Below, one piece after another: positions 61,219 to 64,000 of a DNA stretch of 64,000 nucleotides. Numbering within the stretch: the stretch's first letter is position 1; every line of letters begins with the position of its first letter. The DNA is from Rallus limicola. Lineage: Eukaryota > Chordata > Aves > Gruiformes > Rallidae. Under the pieces are notes generated by a model. The model saw only the letters and a list, made by a program, of their open reading frames with translations. It did no database searches and was not told the origin of the DNA. A program made the position numbers and the translations under genes. Where the stretch lies: contig JAKCOZ010000005.1 of assembly GCA_022605955.1 (NCBI GenBank), forward strand, positions 8,156,001 to 8,220,000, given 5' to 3'.

Positions 61219-62719
61219 ATAAATTGTTGTACATCAAATAACAAGAAACAAGCAAACAAATAACAAGTGTGTGAGATCTTATCATGACTGGGCAGTACTA
61301 GAACATGCCAGACATGGTAAATAGAGAGCAAACAGGCAACATTACTGCTGGAACAAGCAGAGATGTGAAAAATCTAGGAAAATTTGCAAGTCTTTATTTG
61401 CCACTAGTCTGACAGCAGATGATGATGACATATCTGCAAACATATGCTCTGAAAAAAAGGACTACAACCACAAGCTATGCAGTGATAGGGTCATTGAATA
61501 TTTTTAGCTCTGATTCGGGTTCTGGTTGGCCTACATACTGTCCTGAGTTTGGAAGTGCTGTTTAGCTCAGCCTCCCCACAGAATAAGTGCATTTATTCAG
61601 AAAGGAGCCCTGGCATTTGAATACAATATAATTATTGTCTTATGCATATGGTCTGCATAGACTTGGATTGCAAGTCTATGCAGTTCTAGGTTTGCTTCAT
61701 CAAGGTTAATGTTCTGTTTGCTTGGATTTTACACACTTTCAGAGTTCAGTTGTAAAAAAAACAAACAAAAAATTTAGGAGTGCACTTCTACAAGTGAGAA
61801 GGTATTTTTGTGAGTGGTTCTTTCAGGTCCCTCCCCCCTTTGGCACCAGGAAAGTGCTTCTTTTTCATTTCATATCTTATGATGGGCAATATTTAAGACA
61901 GGGCAAGGTGTAACATCATAAAAATAAGCCTTCCTGGCTTAGTTCAAAATACACTCATCTGTTTAAAAAGAAAAACATTCTTTTCCAAAAGCTTGTCTAT
62001 ATATTAATCCTGCCCAAGGGCGTATTTGATGTATACCTTCACTATTTACACGGCTTTTATACACAACTGCTTGCTTTGGTATTGACTAAAAAATATTTTT
62101 TACCAATCAGGCAAGGACAGGACAGCAAAGCATGAGATTGTCCACCTGCTATTCCTGACGATCCTTCCTTAAAAAAAACTACCTTACTGATGCATTCCTC
62201 TCCACCCATCTCTCAAAGCACCATTATTCAACTGGGGAAACGTATTTCTGATCTCATTGTTTAGATCCCATTTTTCCCCTCTTCTTTAATTACACCTTCT
62301 CAGTACAAGACCAAAAAAAAAAAGGTAGCCATTTGCAAACAGCGAATCAGTCCATGGGGGCTGCTTGGATTTTAAGGGCAGCTGCTGTTCAATGTATCTG
62401 GTGTGTCACTTTCTGTTTTGTGCTACTGTTTTATTGCTGCTGTGGGAATGGAGCAAAAATAGCGGCTACTGCAGTTCTGTTGAATAACCATCAACGTGAT
62501 TCTAGCCGATGTGTCAGTCCCTCACTGGGCAAAAAAAAAAATGTCCATATTTGATATCCACTGCCCTACCCTGACCTGTAAATGAAAATAGGAGCATGCT
62601 AAATAGCTACAGGAAGGCACGATTAGCTAAAAGGCTCGGCTGATACACATAGGTATGTTTGCGCTGCTGTGCATGTGTGGGTGTGAGAATACACACACAT
62701 CTACAGAAAGGCTGGGGGA

Positions 62720-62940
62720 AGTAAATAATTCATAAGGTGCATGCAGTGTATTTAAATGTTAAATACATCGGCTTTCGAATTCAGTGCAACTATTGAAACC
62801 TTCCTTTGGCTACAACTGCTGCATATTTAAAGTGAAATCACTAGCAGTCTGCAAATGCTGAGTAAAAATTACACAAGCCCCAATTATTGACAGACCACCT
62901 AAGCTTGCCAGCTTTTCCCTTTGTGGAGCTCAGATTTATC
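62720..62940. promoter_or_regulatory. Candidate conserved non-coding element D
   Basis: AT-rich, beside the GC-rich patch at 63030. Motifs seen: GTAAATAATTCATAAGG, GCAAATGCTGAGT (half-MARE, MAF-like) and CCCCAATTATTGACAG (homeodomain core next to TTGACAG, PBX/MEIS-like). If the interval leads to PAX6, MAF and MEIS sites would be of interest. Inference only. Confidence 0.3.
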
Positions 62941-63029
62941 TTACTCCCACGCAGGGAGCTTGTTTCGATCTCGCTGTAAAGCCTTGACATCAGAAGTGCT
63001 GACTCATGAGACAGGGAGGAAGGAAAATT

Positions 63030-63380
63030 TGTGTTGGCGCTGCGGTGCCCGAAGTGGGGTGGGTTTCCCCATCCTGCCTACTCCGGCCTCTACCCCGCAT
63101 CCGGCCTCCCCAAACCCGACCTGCCCCCGGCAAAGGGCGCGAAGGTATTCAACACGCCTAACTGCAGCCGGTTAACGCCATCCGGTGTTGAACCCATCTG
63201 GGTCGTTTTACCTCTCCTTTCTGCTCACCAGCCAAAGTTTGTCCAGCATCAGGCCAGGCTTGTCACGTAGGGAGTCTAAACGGGCTTTTGTTTGTTCCAG
63301 CGAAGGCGAAGCGGCGACGTGCGCGCTGCGGCTTGCTGAACCGGCTGGCTTTCCCCAACAGATGGCACTGCCTTTCTCTC
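63030..63380. other. GC-rich, moderately CpG-rich patch
   Basis: GC content rises sharply, with CpGs in GGCGCTGCGGTGCCCG, GGGCGCGAAGG and GCGGCGACGTGCGCGCTGCG. It is weaker than the RCN1 island. It may be a minor promoter or a regulatory element. The 60-85 codon open frames here have no recognisable content. Confidence 0.4.
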
Positions 63381-63717
63381 CTACTTCCCCAAAAGTTTAA
63401 AAACATTTTGTTAAAAATAGATGCCCCACATTCTTAATTGGCAGTCCTTTTTCTATTTATTGTTAGGCACAAATCAAATGCTCTTTAGCTCTCAGGCAAG
63501 CTCAATGCACGATACATAAAAGCGTAATGTAAAACACACAGATATTTTCTTACTCCGTCCTCTGCCTGCCTGTTATACCAGAAAATACTGAACAGTTTGG
63601 GGTTGGGTCATGAGGATCTTTGGAAACTTAGTTATAACAAAGTGTTATTTTTTCCAGTATGAAGAGTAGACCCTTTTTGTTCAATCTTAAAACTTGCTAC
63701 ATAGTCAGGTGCCCAAG

Positions 63718-63743
63718 CCCCCCCCCACGCCCCCCGCAGCCCC
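63718..63743 (-). repeat. C-run cluster (possible G-quadruplex on minus strand)
   Basis: Runs of nine, six and four Cs separated by ACG and GCAG. On the minus strand this is a G-rich cluster able to form a quadruplex if the nine-base run is split. It lies in a modestly GC-rich part near the right edge. Confidence 0.5.
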
Positions 63744-64000
63744 TGTTCTCACGTAAATGAAGCTGATACTATTCCAGCATCTCTGGAGCTCCGCGACATT
63801 TACTGGGGTGCTTAAGGCATGTGGCCCTTATCCCAAAGAAGGCTTTGAAATCTCTTGTTCTGGCAGGTCTTTCTTGCATGAGGGGATGGAGGCGCCCATG
63901 CTGCTGGGTCCCCTCATCTGTGGTCCCTGCGGCGGGGCCCTGATATTGGATCTGTGGTGGAGACTGCTCACGGTGTCCCTGAGGTTAGCCCTCTCTGCAG

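Larger units (their letters stand above)
53914..64000. other. Intergenic DNA to the right edge
   Basis: Contains an A run (55255-55269), the direct repeat at 58576, two G/C-run clusters, candidate element D and the GC-rich patch at 63030. No PAX6 paired-box or homeobox exon was found in any frame. Confidence 0.6.

Noticed and set aside
21900..64000. PAX6 coding exons (paired box, homeobox)
   Set aside because: Looked for the conserved paired-domain and homeodomain segments among the translated frames on both strands and found none; PAX6, if nearby, lies outside the window.
1..64000. CRISPR arrays, operons, tRNA or rRNA genes, endogenous retrovirus
   Set aside because: No regularly spaced direct repeats, no cloverleaf or rRNA signature noticed, and no retroviral gene or LTR pair recognised. 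The sequence is vertebrate genomic DNA.

Overview
The window looks like a piece of a bird chromosome. It carries several CR1 LINE copies of the avian type (5'-truncated, 3' ends built from short ATTCT(A/G)TG-like repeats). It also carries one spliced vertebrate gene with GT-AG introns and a CpG-island promoter, set in long AT-rich non-coding DNA. I found no prokaryotic features and no virus.

The only protein-coding gene I can support is RCN1 (reticulocalbin-1) on the minus strand. All six coding exons are present between 21596 (ATG) and 10115 (stop). They join to 319 codons with intact reading phase, and every splice site is GT-AG. The product has a signal peptide, six EF-hand loops and a C-terminal HDEL ER-retrieval signal. 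The first exon lies in a CpG island (about 20880-21890) with GC boxes and a CCAAT box. A 3' UTR of about 1.2 kb probably ends at an AATAAA near 8955-8960.

Layout: 1-8930 is non-coding DNA downstream of RCN1, with one old CR1 tail and one palindromic repeat fossil. 8935-21900 is RCN1, and its intron 4 hosts an antisense CR1 copy of about 0.9 kb. 21900-64000 is non-coding DNA upstream of RCN1. It holds two short CR1 fragments, one MIR-like SINE fossil, two palindromic MITE-like fossils, an isolated CpG-rich islet at about 36290-36510, a GC-rich patch at 63030-63380, and several AT-rich, homeodomain-site-rich stretches.

In mammals the order is ELP4-PAX6-RCN1-WT1, with RCN1 transcribed away from PAX6. 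If that order holds here, the right-hand 42 kb is the RCN1-PAX6 interval, known for long-range PAX6 regulation, and the left end faces WT1. This is inference: no PAX6 or WT1 exon was seen. I found no clear undescribed biological system. The most useful leads are the isolated CpG islet, the candidate conserved enhancers, and the family of old palindromic repeats.
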